64,000 bases of DNA from assembly GCA_041447245.1 (NCBI GenBank), contig JBGMEA010000027.1, forward strand, positions 62,001-126,000, written 5' to 3'. Shown here in pieces: positions 17,831 to 27,448 of this stretch. Both the position numbers and the translations under genes were made by a program. How positions within the stretch are numbered: the stretch's first letter is position 1; each line of letters begins with the position of its first letter. The notes under the pieces were generated by a model, which worked only from the letters and a program-made list of their open reading frames with translations, was not told the DNA's origin and did not search any database. This DNA comes from JBGMEA01 sp041447245. GTDB taxonomy: Bacteria > Bacillota > Clostridia > Eubacteriales > Anaerofustaceae.

Positions 17831-18716
17831 GATTTACCTCTTCGTAAAGATCGGAATAGATCATGGTTCCGATCCCGTAATTTGTAAATATTTCGAGCAG
17901 CAAAGAATGAACGACCCGCCCATCAATGATGTGCACACTCTTCACTCCCGCATCGGTTGCTTCCTTGCAGCAGTTCAGCTTCGGAATCATTCCCCCCGTA
18001 ATGACTTTTTCCTCGATCATCGCTTCGATGTGATCCGTTTTAATCCGATTGATCATGTTTCCGTCGCTGCCGTAAACCCCTTCCACATCCGACATAAAGA
18101 TCAGTTTTTCGGCGCCGAGCGCTTCTGCGACCGCCGCAGCGGCAAAATCCGCGTTGATGTTATAGCTGTTGCCGTTCTCGTCAGTTCCGACGGGAGCGAT
18201 CACCGGGATAAAGTCATTGGAAATCAATGCATCGATCAAGCCCGTATTGACATGAGAAACATCACCGACATATCCGATGTCTTTCCCGTTCGGCATATGC
18301 TTGTCCACGCTGAATGTTCTGCCGTCATGTCCGCAAATCCCTGCCGCATTCATTCCTTCCATCTGAAACAAACTGACGATCTCTTTATTGATCTTGCCCG
18401 CCAACACCATCTGAACGACATCCACGGTTTCCTTGTCCGTCACGCGTAATCCGTCTTCAAAGCGGCTCTCGATTCCGAGGCGGGAAAGCATGGAGCTGAT
18501 CTCGTTTCCTCCTCCGTGCACCACAACCGGATTCATCCCGACCAATTTCATCAGAGCGACATCACGGATCACTTCCGCTTTCACCGCATCATCCGTCATG
18601 GCACTGCCGCCGTATTTGATGACGATGATTTTGTCTTTGAATTTCTTAATATACGGAAGTGCTTCAATCAGCACCTTCGCATCCGAAAAATACTCTTCTT
18701 TTGTTTTCAAACTCAT
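17820..18716 (-). CDS. argB: Acetylglutamate kinase
   Basis: The 298-residue amino acid kinase phosphorylates N-acetylglutamate. It has the lysine-containing loop VIKYGGSAM (about residues 30-38), the glycine-rich VVHGGGNEIS that binds substrate, and GGMIPKLNCC in the nucleotide lobe. The length and N-terminal helix (KVLIEALPYIKKFK) resemble the arginine-inhibited hexameric form. Feedback control by arginine is therefore likely but not proven. CAGGAGT precedes ATG 18716, one base beyond the argJ stop. Confidence 0.95.
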   Translation of the reverse strand: MSLKTKEEYFSDAKVLIEALPYIKKFKDKIIVIKYGGSAMTDDAVKAEVIRDVALMKLVGMNPVVVHGGGNEISSMLSRLGIESRFEDGLRVTDKETVDVVQMVLAGKINKEIVSLFQMEGMNAAGICGHDGRTFSVDKHMPNGKDIGYVGDVSHVNTGLIDALISNDFIPVIAPVGTDENGNSYNINADFAAAAVAEALGAEKLIFMSDVEGVYGSDGNMINRIKTDHIEAMIEEKVITGGMIPKLNCCKEATDAGVKSVHIIDGRVVHSLLLEIFTNYGIGTMIYSDLYEEVNHAE

Positions 18717-18717
18717 A

Positions 18718-19938
18718 TCAACTCCTGTATTCCCCGTTGATTTTCACATAATCGTAGGTCAGATCGCACCCGAAACTTTCGGCTGAAAAAACACCTTCGG
18801 TCATATCTATTCGTATATGAATTTCATTTTCCTTCAGAATTGTGAGCGCTTTCTCTTCATCAAACTGTAAAGGCACTCCACGATCAAACAACAGAATGCT
18901 TCCTGCCGCACTTTCAAAATGCAACACTACAGAATTCGGGTCAAACTGTGCGCCGGAATATCCCATTGCGCACAATACCCTGCCCCAGTTGGCATCCTGT
19001 CCAAAAAACGCCGCTTTCGTCAGGGAAGATTTGATTACCGATAACGCCAGCTTCCTTGCATCTTCTTTTGTTTTGGCATGTTCGACATGCGCAATCAAAA
19101 GCTTTGATGCACCTTCCCCGTCTTTGGCGATCAGTTTTGCCACTGTTCGGTTCACATAATGAAACGCTGCAGCAAATATCTCATACTCCGCACTGTCTGC
19201 CGTGATTATATCATTACCCGCCAAACCGTTTGCCAAAGCAATCACGCTATCATTTGTGCTGGTGTCTCCGTCGACGCTGAGCATATTATATGAATCAATG
19301 ATGCTGTCAGCCAGTATCGCCCGAAACGTGTCCTGATCAATGCTGACATCGGTTGTTATAAAAGAAAGCATCGTTGCCATATTCGGATGAATCATACCGG
19401 AGCCTTTTGCCATGGCAGCAATCGTTACGGGCTTTCCAGAAAGTTCGATCTGTACACAAACGGTTTTCGGAAACGTGTCGGTTGTCATGATCGCTTCCGC
19501 CGCTTCGGCTGCACTCTGATCATCCGAACCCAGGTTTGAAGCTACAGAGCGGATTCCCGCTTCCACTTTTTCCATCGGAAGCTGCACCCCGATCACGCCG
19601 GTCGAGTTGACGAAAATTTCCTCGGAGCTGATTCCAAGTGCTTCTGCGGCAATATCGGCCATCCGTTTGGTATTTTCGGCGCCTTCTTCTCCTGTGCATG
19701 CATTTGCGTTGCCGCTGTTTGTCAATATGCAGCTAACGGTGCTTTTGTTTACATAAACGGACTGATTGTACAGTACCGGAGCTGCTTTCACAACATTGGT
19801 CGTAAATGCGGCAGCGGATACGCAAGGAACATCGGATACAATCAGGCTCATGTCTTTCTTTCTTGCCTTGATTCCGCAGGCAAGTCCTGCCGCTTTATAA
19901 CCTTTCGGGGAAGTAATTCCCCCATTTATTATCTTCAT
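18718..19938 (-). CDS. argJ: Bifunctional glutamate N-acetyltransferase/ornithine acetyltransferase
   Basis: The 406-residue precursor self-cleaves into two chains at the Ala-Thr bond within HPNMATMLSF, preceded by the typical KGSGMI. ArgJ recycles the acetyl group from acetylornithine to glutamate, so this pathway is the cyclic one. The start MKIINGGITSPKGYKAAG matches the family. ATG 19938 is preferred over an in-frame start at 19968 that would overlap argC. It lies between argC (11 bases upstream) and argB. Confidence 0.95.
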   Translation of the reverse strand: MKIINGGITSPKGYKAAGLACGIKARKKDMSLIVSDVPCVSAAAFTTNVVKAAPVLYNQSVYVNKSTVSCILTNSGNANACTGEEGAENTKRMADIAAEALGISSEEIFVNSTGVIGVQLPMEKVEAGIRSVASNLGSDDQSAAEAAEAIMTTDTFPKTVCVQIELSGKPVTIAAMAKGSGMIHPNMATMLSFITTDVSIDQDTFRAILADSIIDSYNMLSVDGDTSTNDSVIALANGLAGNDIITADSAEYEIFAAAFHYVNRTVAKLIAKDGEGASKLLIAHVEHAKTKEDARKLALSVIKSSLTKAAFFGQDANWGRVLCAMGYSGAQFDPNSVVLHFESAAGSILLFDRGVPLQFDEEKALTILKENEIHIRIDMTEGVFSAESFGCDLTYDYVKINGEYRS

Positions 19939-19949
19939 ATCAACCTCAT

Positions 19950-20990
19950 CTATAAGTATAACGGACAATCATCAATGCCCATACTTTCCTTGTATCCAAA
20001 CATAATATTCATATTCTGAACAGCCTGTGAAGCCGCACCTTTCATCAAATTATCGAGAGCGCCGATGGCGATCAGGCGATCGGTTCGTTTATCCACTATC
20101 GGTGTTACATCAAAATAGTTCGAGCCTTTCACGTAATTTGTCTGAGGCAGATCATCAGAACGTCGAATTCTGATAAACGGTTCTTTTCCATACATGTCAA
20201 CATAGGCTTCTTCAATCTCTTTTTTGCTCACGCTTTTTTTCAGTGAGGCATAGCAAACGGACAGAATCCCTCTTTGCATTGGGATTAAATGCGGAGTGAA
20301 TGTCACGTGGATTGGCGATCCGTTGGCAAAAGACAGTTCCTGTTCGATCTCGGGAGTATGTCTGTGTGTTGTCACTCCGTATGCCTTAATCGATTCGTTC
20401 GCTTCACAAAAATGATTTCCCAACGACAGTCCTCTTCCCGCACCTGACACTCCGGACTTCGCATCGATGATGATGGATGTGGGATCAATCAGTCCGTATT
20501 TGACAGCAGGATACAGCGATAAAATTGAAGCAGTTGTATAGCAGCCTGGATTTGCAACCAATCGTGCTGTTTTTACCTGTTCCCGATAAATTTCACTGAG
20601 TCCGTAAACGGCTTGAGGCAAAAGAGATTTTCCGAAATGCTCCGTCTTGTACCATTCTTCATATTCACTGATATTTTTCAGCCGAAAGTCCGCTCCGAGA
20701 TCTATAATCTTTGTATTGGACAGCACTTCTTCCGTAACGGTCTTGGAGGCAATTCCGTGCGGCAATGCCAGAAAGATTACATCGTTTGTTTTGCTGAGCC
20801 GCTCCAATTCGGTTGCATCGCATATCCGATCTTCAATCTTCAGGTGGCTTGGAAAAACTTTGCTGAATCCTTCTCCCGCATTGCTGTTCGCGGTCAATGC
20901 GTTGATGCGAACATGCGGATGATGTTTCAGCAGATTGATCAATTGAATTCCTGTATAGCCGGTTGCTCCGGCAATTGCTGCGTTTATCAT
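19950..20990 (-). CDS. argC: N-acetyl-gamma-glutamyl-phosphate reductase
   Basis: The 346-residue NADPH enzyme reduces N-acetylglutamyl phosphate to the semialdehyde. It has the dinucleotide loop IAGATGYTGIQL at the N-terminus, the catalytic cysteine in VANPGCYTTA (about residue 148) and the downstream SGVSGAGRG. It is the first gene of argCJBD. GGAGG lies four bases before ATG 20990. A 14-bp palindrome 38 bases upstream may be an arginine-repressor site. Confidence 0.96.
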   Translation of the reverse strand: MINAAIAGATGYTGIQLINLLKHHPHVRINALTANSNAGEGFSKVFPSHLKIEDRICDATELERLSKTNDVIFLALPHGIASKTVTEEVLSNTKIIDLGADFRLKNISEYEEWYKTEHFGKSLLPQAVYGLSEIYREQVKTARLVANPGCYTTASILSLYPAVKYGLIDPTSIIIDAKSGVSGAGRGLSLGNHFCEANESIKAYGVTTHRHTPEIEQELSFANGSPIHVTFTPHLIPMQRGILSVCYASLKKSVSKKEIEEAYVDMYGKEPFIRIRRSDDLPQTNYVKGSNYFDVTPIVDKRTDRLIAIGALDNLMKGAASQAVQNMNIMFGYKESMGIDDCPLYL

Positions 20991-21027
20991 AATTCCTCCG
21001 TATAATTTTATAATTATACATCATTAA

Positions 21028-21041
21028 TGCATATATATGCA
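21028..21041. promoter_or_regulatory. Palindrome upstream of argC, candidate ArgR/AhrC operator
   Basis: TGCATATATATGCA is a perfect 14-bp palindrome, AT-rich in the centre. It sits 38 bases before the argC start, within the probable promoter. Arginine repressor boxes are AT-rich palindromes with TGnAT-like arms, so the match is suggestive. No second box was found. Confidence 0.35.
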
Positions 21042-21203
21042 AGCAATTTCAGGCAAATCTTTCACAAATCTTGGATAACAGTAGCATTTTTAATATCAAA
21101 TATTCGCAAATTATATGACTATTTATAATGATTCTCTTTTTAAACGTTATCATATTTGTTATAATATAAAAACTTCATAAGATCAATAGGAGTGATGTTT
21201 TAA

Positions 21204-21605
21204 ATGGAAAGAACTTATGTGATGCTCAAACCAGATGCATTAAAACGCGGGCTGGTGGGAGAGATTATTTCCCGCATCGAAAGAAAAGGATATCGGATTG
21301 ATGATATCAAAAAAATGACACTGACAGAATCCCAACTGAAAGAACACTATGCTCATATCGCACAGTTTCCCTTTTTCCCTGATCTGGTAGCGTTTATGAC
21401 CTCAGGGCCAGTAATAGCCATGATTGTGTCCGGGGAGAATGCAGTTGCAGGCATCCGCACCATCATGGGAGCAACAAAATTCGAAGAGGCGCTTGCCGGA
21501 ACCATCAGAGGAGATTTCGCATTTTCCACACAGGAAAATCTTATACATGGATCAGACAGCATTGAATCCGCAGAGCAGGAAATTGCTCGATTTTTCGGAA
21601 TGTAA
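21204..21605 (+). CDS. ndk: Nucleoside diphosphate kinase
   Basis: The 133-residue enzyme transfers gamma-phosphates between nucleotides through a phosphohistidine. It opens ERTYVMLKPDALKRGLVGEI, has the VAFMTSGPVIAMIV segment, and carries the active-site histidine in NLIHGSDS (about residue 114). AGGAG precedes ATG 21204. A TATAAT -10 element at 21160-21165 is visible, with a weak -35. A strong terminator follows, so it is a single-gene unit. Confidence 0.97.
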   Translation: MERTYVMLKPDALKRGLVGEIISRIERKGYRIDDIKKMTLTESQLKEHYAHIAQFPFFPDLVAFMTSGPVIAMIVSGENAVAGIRTIMGATKFEEALAGTIRGDFAFSTQENLIHGSDSIESAEQEIARFFGM

Positions 21606-21638
21606 CATATTAAAAAACTCCCGAAACTGAATAAACTT

Positions 21639-21674
21639 AAAAGCAGACATGCCTTTTTTCATGTCTGCTTTTAG
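21639..21674 (+). terminator. Intrinsic terminator of ndk
   Basis: The 13-bp perfect arms AAAAGCAGACATG and CATGTCTGCTTTT lie 34 bases after the ndk stop. The stem itself ends in TTTT. Confidence 0.8.
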
Positions 21675-22161
21675 TTTACCGGTTCAAAGCTGCATCTTTT
21701 AAGAGTATCTGAATTCAGAGAAAAATACTTCCTTCTACAAAATCCAATAGCTAATCCTCATGGAAAATGCAAATATTGATCGTTCCTATCAATCATCGAA
21801 ATATTAAGATTTAAAACAATATTAAAAGCAATCTTCAAGTTTATTGAATCTTACTTTAATCTCTAAAGCATTTATCGACTATTTGGATCTTCAGATAAGC
21901 GCACAAACATAATCTCACCTCTCTGGCTTAAATAGTTAAACTGGTTATGCCCATTTTATTGACGCGTATCCACCAATCCTCCGCGCTAGTGAACATCCAA
22001 GATAGCTTTGATGCCTTTTTGATACTATTAATACAATTTTCGCATAAATCGAAAAGGATCATTCTGATAGAATTCAACATTTTATCAGAGTAGCAAAATA
22101 AGATCGTTGAGTTTAACCTCAAAATATTGATCGATGAATATTATTCTATAGTGTCAATCAA
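21675..22161. other. Intergenic region left of the IS256-like element
   Basis: About 490 AT-rich bases hold no gene I can support. A 64-codon minus-strand frame at 21928-22122 has a tryptophan-containing stretch (SAEDWWIRVNKMG) that looks like a fragment of a real protein. It has no ribosome binding site and no recognised family. Confidence 0.4.
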
Positions 22162-23495
22162 TTCTGCCCATGATAAAGTCCCTATAATGGTGTAAAAAGG
22201 AAAAAGAGTCAAAAGTTCGAATTCTCGGTTAAGCTATATGGCAACTAAATATCAAAGCGAGAGGAAAAAAACAGATGACCCAAATCAACACTACACTGGA
22301 AACGGAACTCTTGCACGAACTTTTACATAATGCGTTTTCAAAACTTCTTGCGACGATTCTCAATCAGGTTCTGATAATGCAATCGAAAGAACAACTCGGA
22401 GCAGCACCATATGAGCGAACCAAAGATCGCACAGCTTATAGAAACAGGTTTCGTGAGAGAGATGACAACACGAATTGGAACGATCACCCTTCGTATTCCG
22501 CGTCATCGAAACGACGAATTCAGTACAACGATGTTTGAACGATATCAAAGAAGCGAGCAGGCGCTGGTGCTTGCGATGATCGAGATGGGGGTAAACGGAG
22601 TGGCTACGAGAAAAATCGAGGCGATCACACAGAAACTATGCGGAAGCAGTTTTTCAAAATCAACCGTCTCAAAGCTGTGCCAGAGTCTGGATCCGATTGT
22701 GAAAGCGTTCAGTAACAGAAAACAAAGCAAGAGCTATCCATTTGTGATAGCAGATGTGATTTATCTGAAAATTTGTGAAGAAGGGTGTGTCCGATCCAGC
22801 GCTCTTATGATTGCATTCGAAGTCAATGAAGATGGGCATTGGGAAAGTGCTCGGATTTGAGATTGCGGACAGTGAATCCGAAATCGATTGGGGAAACTTC
22901 TCCACAAAGCTGAAAGAGCGAGGACTTGAAGATGCCGATCTGATTACTTCGGATAATCATAAGGAATTTGTTCAGGCAATACGCAAGCACTTACAAGGGA
23001 CAGTCTGGCAGTGTTGTCAGACACACTTTTCAAGAAATGTTTTGGACAAAGCACCGAAGAAATATCAACCGGAACTCAGAGATTCTTTTAACCGCATCTA
23101 CAACGCGAAAGATGAGAAGGATGCCAAAGAATTGCTTGCCAAAACAATACAAAGAGTTTGAAGGCGTTGCTCCAAAAGCGACCGGGATATTTGGAGAAGG
23201 TTTTAATAATGCGACAGCTGTTATATACCTGCCGGAGAAATACCGTAGAAAGCGGCGTAAGTCAAATGAGTTGAAGCGGCTCAATGAAGAGATTCGCAGA
23301 TGAGACCGTGTCACCCGTATTTACCCGAACGAGGCGTCTGTAATCGGACTGATCGGTGCACTGCTTATGGAGTTGGATGAGGGATGGACGAGCGGACGTA
23401 AGTACATGAACATGCAGGTTTACCTTGATCCCTCATCCGATAAAGCAGACCCTAAATCGAATTCACACACTCTTTTGGACTTGACTTCTGCCCAT
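22162..23495 (+). mobile_element. Decayed IS256-family insertion sequence with target duplication
   Basis: A 1.3-kb element lies at about 22172-23485. The left end GATAAAGTCC...GGTGTAAAA is the IS256-type terminal repeat. The right end GGACTTGAC, with CACAC further in, is its degenerate inverse. The 10-bp repeat TTCTGCCCAT occurs exactly at 22162-22171 and 23486-23495, as expected for target duplication. The transposase inside is broken. A related short derivative lies at 51631-51810, on the far side of the polysaccharide cluster and in the same orientation. Confidence 0.88.
22275..23485 (+). pseudogene. IS256-family transposase, multiply frameshifted
   Basis: Translation in different frames recovers an IS256 (Mutator-like) transposase in order: the start TQINTTLETELLHELL; then RIGTITLRIPRHR in another frame; SKSTVSKLCQSLDPIV; the first Asp in FVIADVIYLK; the second Asp in LITSDNHKEF; and CQTHFSRNVLDKAPKKYQ. 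The Glu lies near ELKRLNEEIRR, followed by an in-frame TGA at about 23301. At least four frame breaks or stops separate these pieces, so no functional enzyme can be made. The reading frame runs past the right end of the element. Confidence 0.92.
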
Positions 23496-23521
23496 TGTTT
23501 AAGATATTTGACTGAATAAAT

Positions 23522-24523
23522 TTATATATTTCGATTATGTTTCTCTTTTATAATATATATCAGATCACCAAAAATCGCCCGAAAACCGATAGTTTCAGCG
23601 TAATCAATAAAATGAAAACAGGTTCGAATCCACATCCATATGCTTTTTTCTTTCAGAGCATCTGCCCTTTTTGCTACAACTCTTGAACATTTTTTTACTA
23701 ATCTTTGATTTTTTTTAGATAGTTCCACAAACCACGCTGATTTTTTGTAAAATGTGAGTTTTTCGTTCTGCAATCCGGCTTCTTTCTCACGAAACGATTG
23801 ATCTTTTTTCATTGAAAGAAAATTATTTACATTTATTTCTTTCAGCCCGATTGTATTGTTGTCATGAATTCTGTAATGAGTAAGAATTTTATTATAAAAA
23901 TACGCTCCATTGTGCAATGATGCAAAAAGATTGATCTCCCAATCATGTGGCGAAAGACTCGAGAAATTATTAAGAAAGAAGTGCTTACAACTCTGTTTAA
24001 ATGCCATAGTGCACCCGGGAGAAATGTTTCTTAATATCATATCCTTAAAATCTATTTTTAGGATTTCGCCGGTTCTCAATTTCTTCCACAATAAATTATT
24101 GTTGGTTTGTTGATATTTCTTACTGGTGCTCAAATAAGACCCATTTGCATCAATCCTATCAAAGCTGGTATTTATAGAATACATCTCAGGATGTTCTTCA
24201 AACAATTTTGTCATAATTTCAATCTTTTCAGGACACCAAATATCATCCTGATCACAAAGAAAAATGAGATCTCCCTCACATAGAGAAATCGCCTGATAAA
24301 AATTTTTAATGTATCCTAAGTTTTTATCATTAACAACCAGCTTCAGTCCGGTAAAATCAGTTTGTTGAAAATATTCACGAATGATATCTACCGTTTTGTC
24401 TTGTGAACAATCATCACAAATAACCAGTTGGTCAATCACTCTTGTCTGCGCTAACAAGGAGTCCAACTGAGGAATGATATACTTTGCTCCGTTATATGTG
24501 GTCATTGCAACTGATATTTTCAT
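23522..24523 (-). CDS. Glycosyltransferase family 2
   Basis: The 333-residue enzyme has a GT-A fold. The nucleotide-binding start is ISVAMTTYNGAKYI, the DDCSQDKT motif lies near residue 38, and the metal-binding CDQDDIW lies near residue 90. The DQDDIW variant is common in rhamnosyl- and related transferases of surface polysaccharides. The acceptor is unknown. It is the last gene of the long minus-strand cluster, next to the IS256-like remnant. Confidence 0.9.
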   Translation of the reverse strand: MKISVAMTTYNGAKYIIPQLDSLLAQTRVIDQLVICDDCSQDKTVDIIREYFQQTDFTGLKLVVNDKNLGYIKNFYQAISLCEGDLIFLCDQDDIWCPEKIEIMTKLFEEHPEMYSINTSFDRIDANGSYLSTSKKYQQTNNNLLWKKLRTGEILKIDFKDMILRNISPGCTMAFKQSCKHFFLNNFSSLSPHDWEINLFASLHNGAYFYNKILTHYRIHDNNTIGLKEINVNNFLSMKKDQSFREKEAGLQNEKLTFYKKSAWFVELSKKNQRLVKKCSRVVAKRADALKEKSIWMWIRTCFHFIDYAETIGFRAIFGDLIYIIKEKHNRNI

Positions 24524-24535
24524 TTTTTACTCCGA

Positions 24536-25930
24536 CTAGATATTCTGATTCGTTATTTCTTCAATATCCAGCATTTCTTCCAATTCTTCCGTGGGCTCGC
24601 TTTGAGGACGTAAAACACAAACGCCGGCAACCAAAACCCCGTACATCGACCAGCCAATCGGGGAAGTAATATAGGGATTAAACACGGATGCACCATAAAA
24701 ACACACAACCACTCCCATCATAATCGCAACATAACTTTGGAAGCCGTCCTGCTTTCTTCTTTTCAATGCATAATAAAACGGAATTCCCAATACAGCGAGG
24801 AATGCCGCCAAACCAATAAATCCCATTTTCGCGGTAATATCAAGAAACGTATATTCTATCTTACCTTTGTATTTTGATTCATCCAGTGTTAATCCCAACC
24901 CGCTGCCAAATATAGGGTGTTCTTTGATTTGCTGATGCACACGAATGATCATTTCCGAACGTTTCTGTTCTGATTCAAGTTCCATCAATCGTTGCTGCTC
25001 CACATCGATGTTTTCAAGGGACTCATAACTATTAAATTCCGAATTCAGGAAAATCCGTTCTTTGACATTGGAAAGTATCCCTTCCTGTCCGTACCATGCC
25101 CAAGAGATCAAAACAAACAAACCAAAACCGAGCAATACCATGCCTGCAACAGACACCATTTTTTTCCATAATTTTACATTACATAAGAAAAACAGAATAC
25201 AAGCCAAAGCGGATCCAAGCCAAATCGAGCGCGTAAATGTCAGAATAATCGCAACGAATGCCAAAATCATTTCCGAATAAGCAATTCTCCGCTCTTTTCT
25301 GCCTTTTCCGGAGCGAACATGAATTACGCGATCTAAATTATACAGCAGTGGGAAAATAAAACAAACGGAACTTCTGAAGTAGATTCGATACATACCGTCA
25401 TCAAATGCGAATAATCCACCCAGATCCATTGAATTAATGAATCCATTAAATGCTACTGCCGCATCAAAACTGATCACTCGAAGCATAAAATGGATCAGGA
25501 CAGTAATCCCCGCCAAAATCAATGCAGCAATATTCATGCCTTTCATCAGTGTTTGTATCTTTTCTTTCGAATCAAACACTGCAATATACGCCGGAATGAT
25601 TGCTAAAAACAGCATGCTGTTAATGTCAGTTACAATATATTGAAGAGGATTGCTATTGAAATAACCGATCAATGCCCAAATCCCAATAACTCCAACAAAA
25701 ACAATAATTGTAATCACAATTTTATTTTGTATCCCGGCTCGGAAATGTTTCGCCAAGAGTGGTAATGACACCGCAAAAGCGGCAATGAATATCACCATCC
25801 GAATGCTCAGGGGACCTATTTCAAGCCATCTCCCACTGGAACCGATCATACATTCGCATGTCAGTATACTCAATAAAATCAATGCAACTCGGTTAGTGGT
25901 GGTTTGCGAATTGATATTGCTGTTATCCAT
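24536..25930 (-). CDS. O-antigen polymerase/ligase-like membrane protein (Wzy_C)
   Basis: The 464-residue protein has about ten to twelve hydrophobic segments and a large extracytoplasmic loop before the last helices. The loop ends in HPIFGSGLGLTLDES, the hallmark of the Wzy_C/WaaL family. Such proteins polymerise or ligate undecaprenyl-linked glycans outside the membrane. In this cluster it accompanies a Wzm/Wzt exporter, so a ligase role (attachment of the finished polymer) is as likely as polymerase. Its start overlaps the preceding GT2 gene by eight bases. Confidence 0.85.
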   Translation of the reverse strand: MDNSNINSQTTTNRVALILLSILTCECMIGSSGRWLEIGPLSIRMVIFIAAFAVSLPLLAKHFRAGIQNKIVITIIVFVGVIGIWALIGYFNSNPLQYIVTDINSMLFLAIIPAYIAVFDSKEKIQTLMKGMNIAALILAGITVLIHFMLRVISFDAAVAFNGFINSMDLGGLFAFDDGMYRIYFRSSVCFIFPLLYNLDRVIHVRSGKGRKERRIAYSEMILAFVAIILTFTRSIWLGSALACILFFLCNVKLWKKMVSVAGMVLLGFGLFVLISWAWYGQEGILSNVKERIFLNSEFNSYESLENIDVEQQRLMELESEQKRSEMIIRVHQQIKEHPIFGSGLGLTLDESKYKGKIEYTFLDITAKMGFIGLAAFLAVLGIPFYYALKRRKQDGFQSYVAIMMGVVVCFYGASVFNPYITSPIGWSMYGVLVAGVCVLRPQSEPTEELEEMLDIEEITNQNI

Positions 25931-26735
25931 TCTGTTCCTCTCTCGATGTTAACTTACGGATGACAGCATCCGCATAAATGTGAGTCAATCTTTTGGATAA
26001 AATCATCATTTTTTGCAACGGTGACACTCGATATTTTCTGCAATAATTGTTTATATCTTCAGAGAAGATACGGAATCGCTTCAATGATGTTCTTAATGGT
26101 TTATGTTCCGTTGCTGAAAAATTTTGAAATAATTGCGTATCAAAAATGTATATATTTGCTTTGGAATGATTTGTAATATCCTTTAAAAAGGCATGATCCA
26201 CATAATCGAGAAACAATCTTTCATCATAGCGATAAGATTCATAACATTCCATCCTTATCGCCATACCGGAGTTGATTGCGCTGATTCCTTCGGAAGCAAT
26301 CTCTTTTTCATTGTGAAACCTAAAAGTAATAGCGCCTTTGATCCCGCATGGGGAGAGCAGACCAACTTGATCGTATACATATGGCACATAAATCTGATAT
26401 TCCGAATGTTCGCAGAATGCTTCTCCCAATTTCAAAAAATAATCATCCGTCAATTTTGTATCATCATCAAACAAACAGATGATTGTATCCCTATTCTGGA
26501 TTTCGGCATACAGTTGATCCAACAGTTTATTGTAAGCTCTGCTCAACCCGACATTGCCTTGCATGCTCAAATAGCGATAACCTTTGTCTTTTGCCAATTG
26601 CTCATTTTCATTCTCTATTGTGCTGTTGTCAGCAACAAACACGCGTGATACCAATTGAGGATTCAAGGTCTGCAATGTTTTACTGTTTTCAAGAGAGCAG
26701 TTGTACACTACCACAAAAACAACGATGTCGGTCAT
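25923..26735 (-). CDS. Glycosyltransferase family 2 (rhamnosyltransferase-like)
   Basis: The 270-residue enzyme starts MTDIVVFVVVYNC and has DNSTIEN as the first acidic motif and CLFDDDTKL as the DXD-type motif near residue 90. ATG 26735 overlaps the upstream stop (ATGA), with GGAGA just before it; an in-frame extension to 26792 lies wholly inside the upstream gene. The DDD motif and NSG-containing middle resemble rhamnosyltransferases of the RfbF/WbbL type. dTDP-rhamnose is made in the same operon, so rhamnose transfer is plausible. Confidence 0.87.
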   Translation of the reverse strand: MTDIVVFVVVYNCSLENSKTLQTLNPQLVSRVFVADNSTIENENEQLAKDKGYRYLSMQGNVGLSRAYNKLLDQLYAEIQNRDTIICLFDDDTKLTDDYFLKLGEAFCEHSEYQIYVPYVYDQVGLLSPCGIKGAITFRFHNEKEIASEGISAINSGMAIRMECYESYRYDERLFLDYVDHAFLKDITNHSKANIYIFDTQLFQNFSATEHKPLRTSLKRFRIFSEDINNYCRKYRVSPLQKMMILSKRLTHIYADAVIRKLTSREEQNG

Positions 26736-27448
26736 AAGGATGTCTCCGATCTGTGCGCGCGTATCAACGAAAAAAAGATTTGGATTCTCCATTTCAGTTT
26801 TTGGAAAAATGACGAGACGGAATTTCCCGTCACTGTATTGTTGTGCCGTCTGTAATTAATCAGCGATTGTTCAATATACTCTACACGTCCTGTTTTTTCC
26901 GCGACTAATGCAATCCACTGGTCATGCATCGGAATCCGATTAGGGAAAGGAAGTATACTGCCCATCAGTTCTTTACGAAACGCCATACAACAACCAATAT
27001 ATCTGTTCTTTATAATATTGCGGAATATCCCTTTTGGGAAAAAGTCTCCATATAACCGTTCCGAAACAATGTTGAGTTCCGAATCGGTCACTGTCGCATC
27101 ATGCATCACCAGAAGTGCATTGCTGCTTTCAAATCTATTGATACAAACCGAAACTTTATTATTTTTCCAAATATCATCCTGATCGCTCAAAAAAATATAA
27201 TCACCGGTCGCATGAACCAGTGCATTCTCAAAATTCTTTATTACCCCTTGCCCACTGCCTGCCAACAGATGAATTCTCGAATCGTGATCTGCAAAATCCG
27301 ATACTATTTGAGCAGAATAATCCGATGACGGATCAACGGAAACTATCAATTCGTCTAGTTGTGACAGTTGTGAAAGAATCGATTCGATCTGAGCGTTCAA
27401 ATACTTTTCTCCATTATACACTGCCATCACAACAGAAATCTTTTTCAT
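26732..27448 (-). CDS. Glycosyltransferase family 2
   Basis: The 238-residue protein has KISVVMAVYNGEKYL at the start, VDPSSDYS in the nucleotide loop and LSDQDDIWK as the metal-binding motif. It lacks the C-terminal extension of the GT2 at 23522 and is among the shortest enzymes of the set. ATG 27448 overlaps the upstream stop by four bases and the gene overlaps the next by four bases, so the three GT2 genes here are tightly coupled. Confidence 0.88.
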   Translation of the reverse strand: MKKISVVMAVYNGEKYLNAQIESILSQLSQLDELIVSVDPSSDYSAQIVSDFADHDSRIHLLAGSGQGVIKNFENALVHATGDYIFLSDQDDIWKNNKVSVCINRFESSNALLVMHDATVTDSELNIVSERLYGDFFPKGIFRNIIKNRYIGCCMAFRKELMGSILPFPNRIPMHDQWIALVAEKTGRVEYIEQSLINYRRHNNTVTGNSVSSFFQKLKWRIQIFFSLIRAHRSETSL

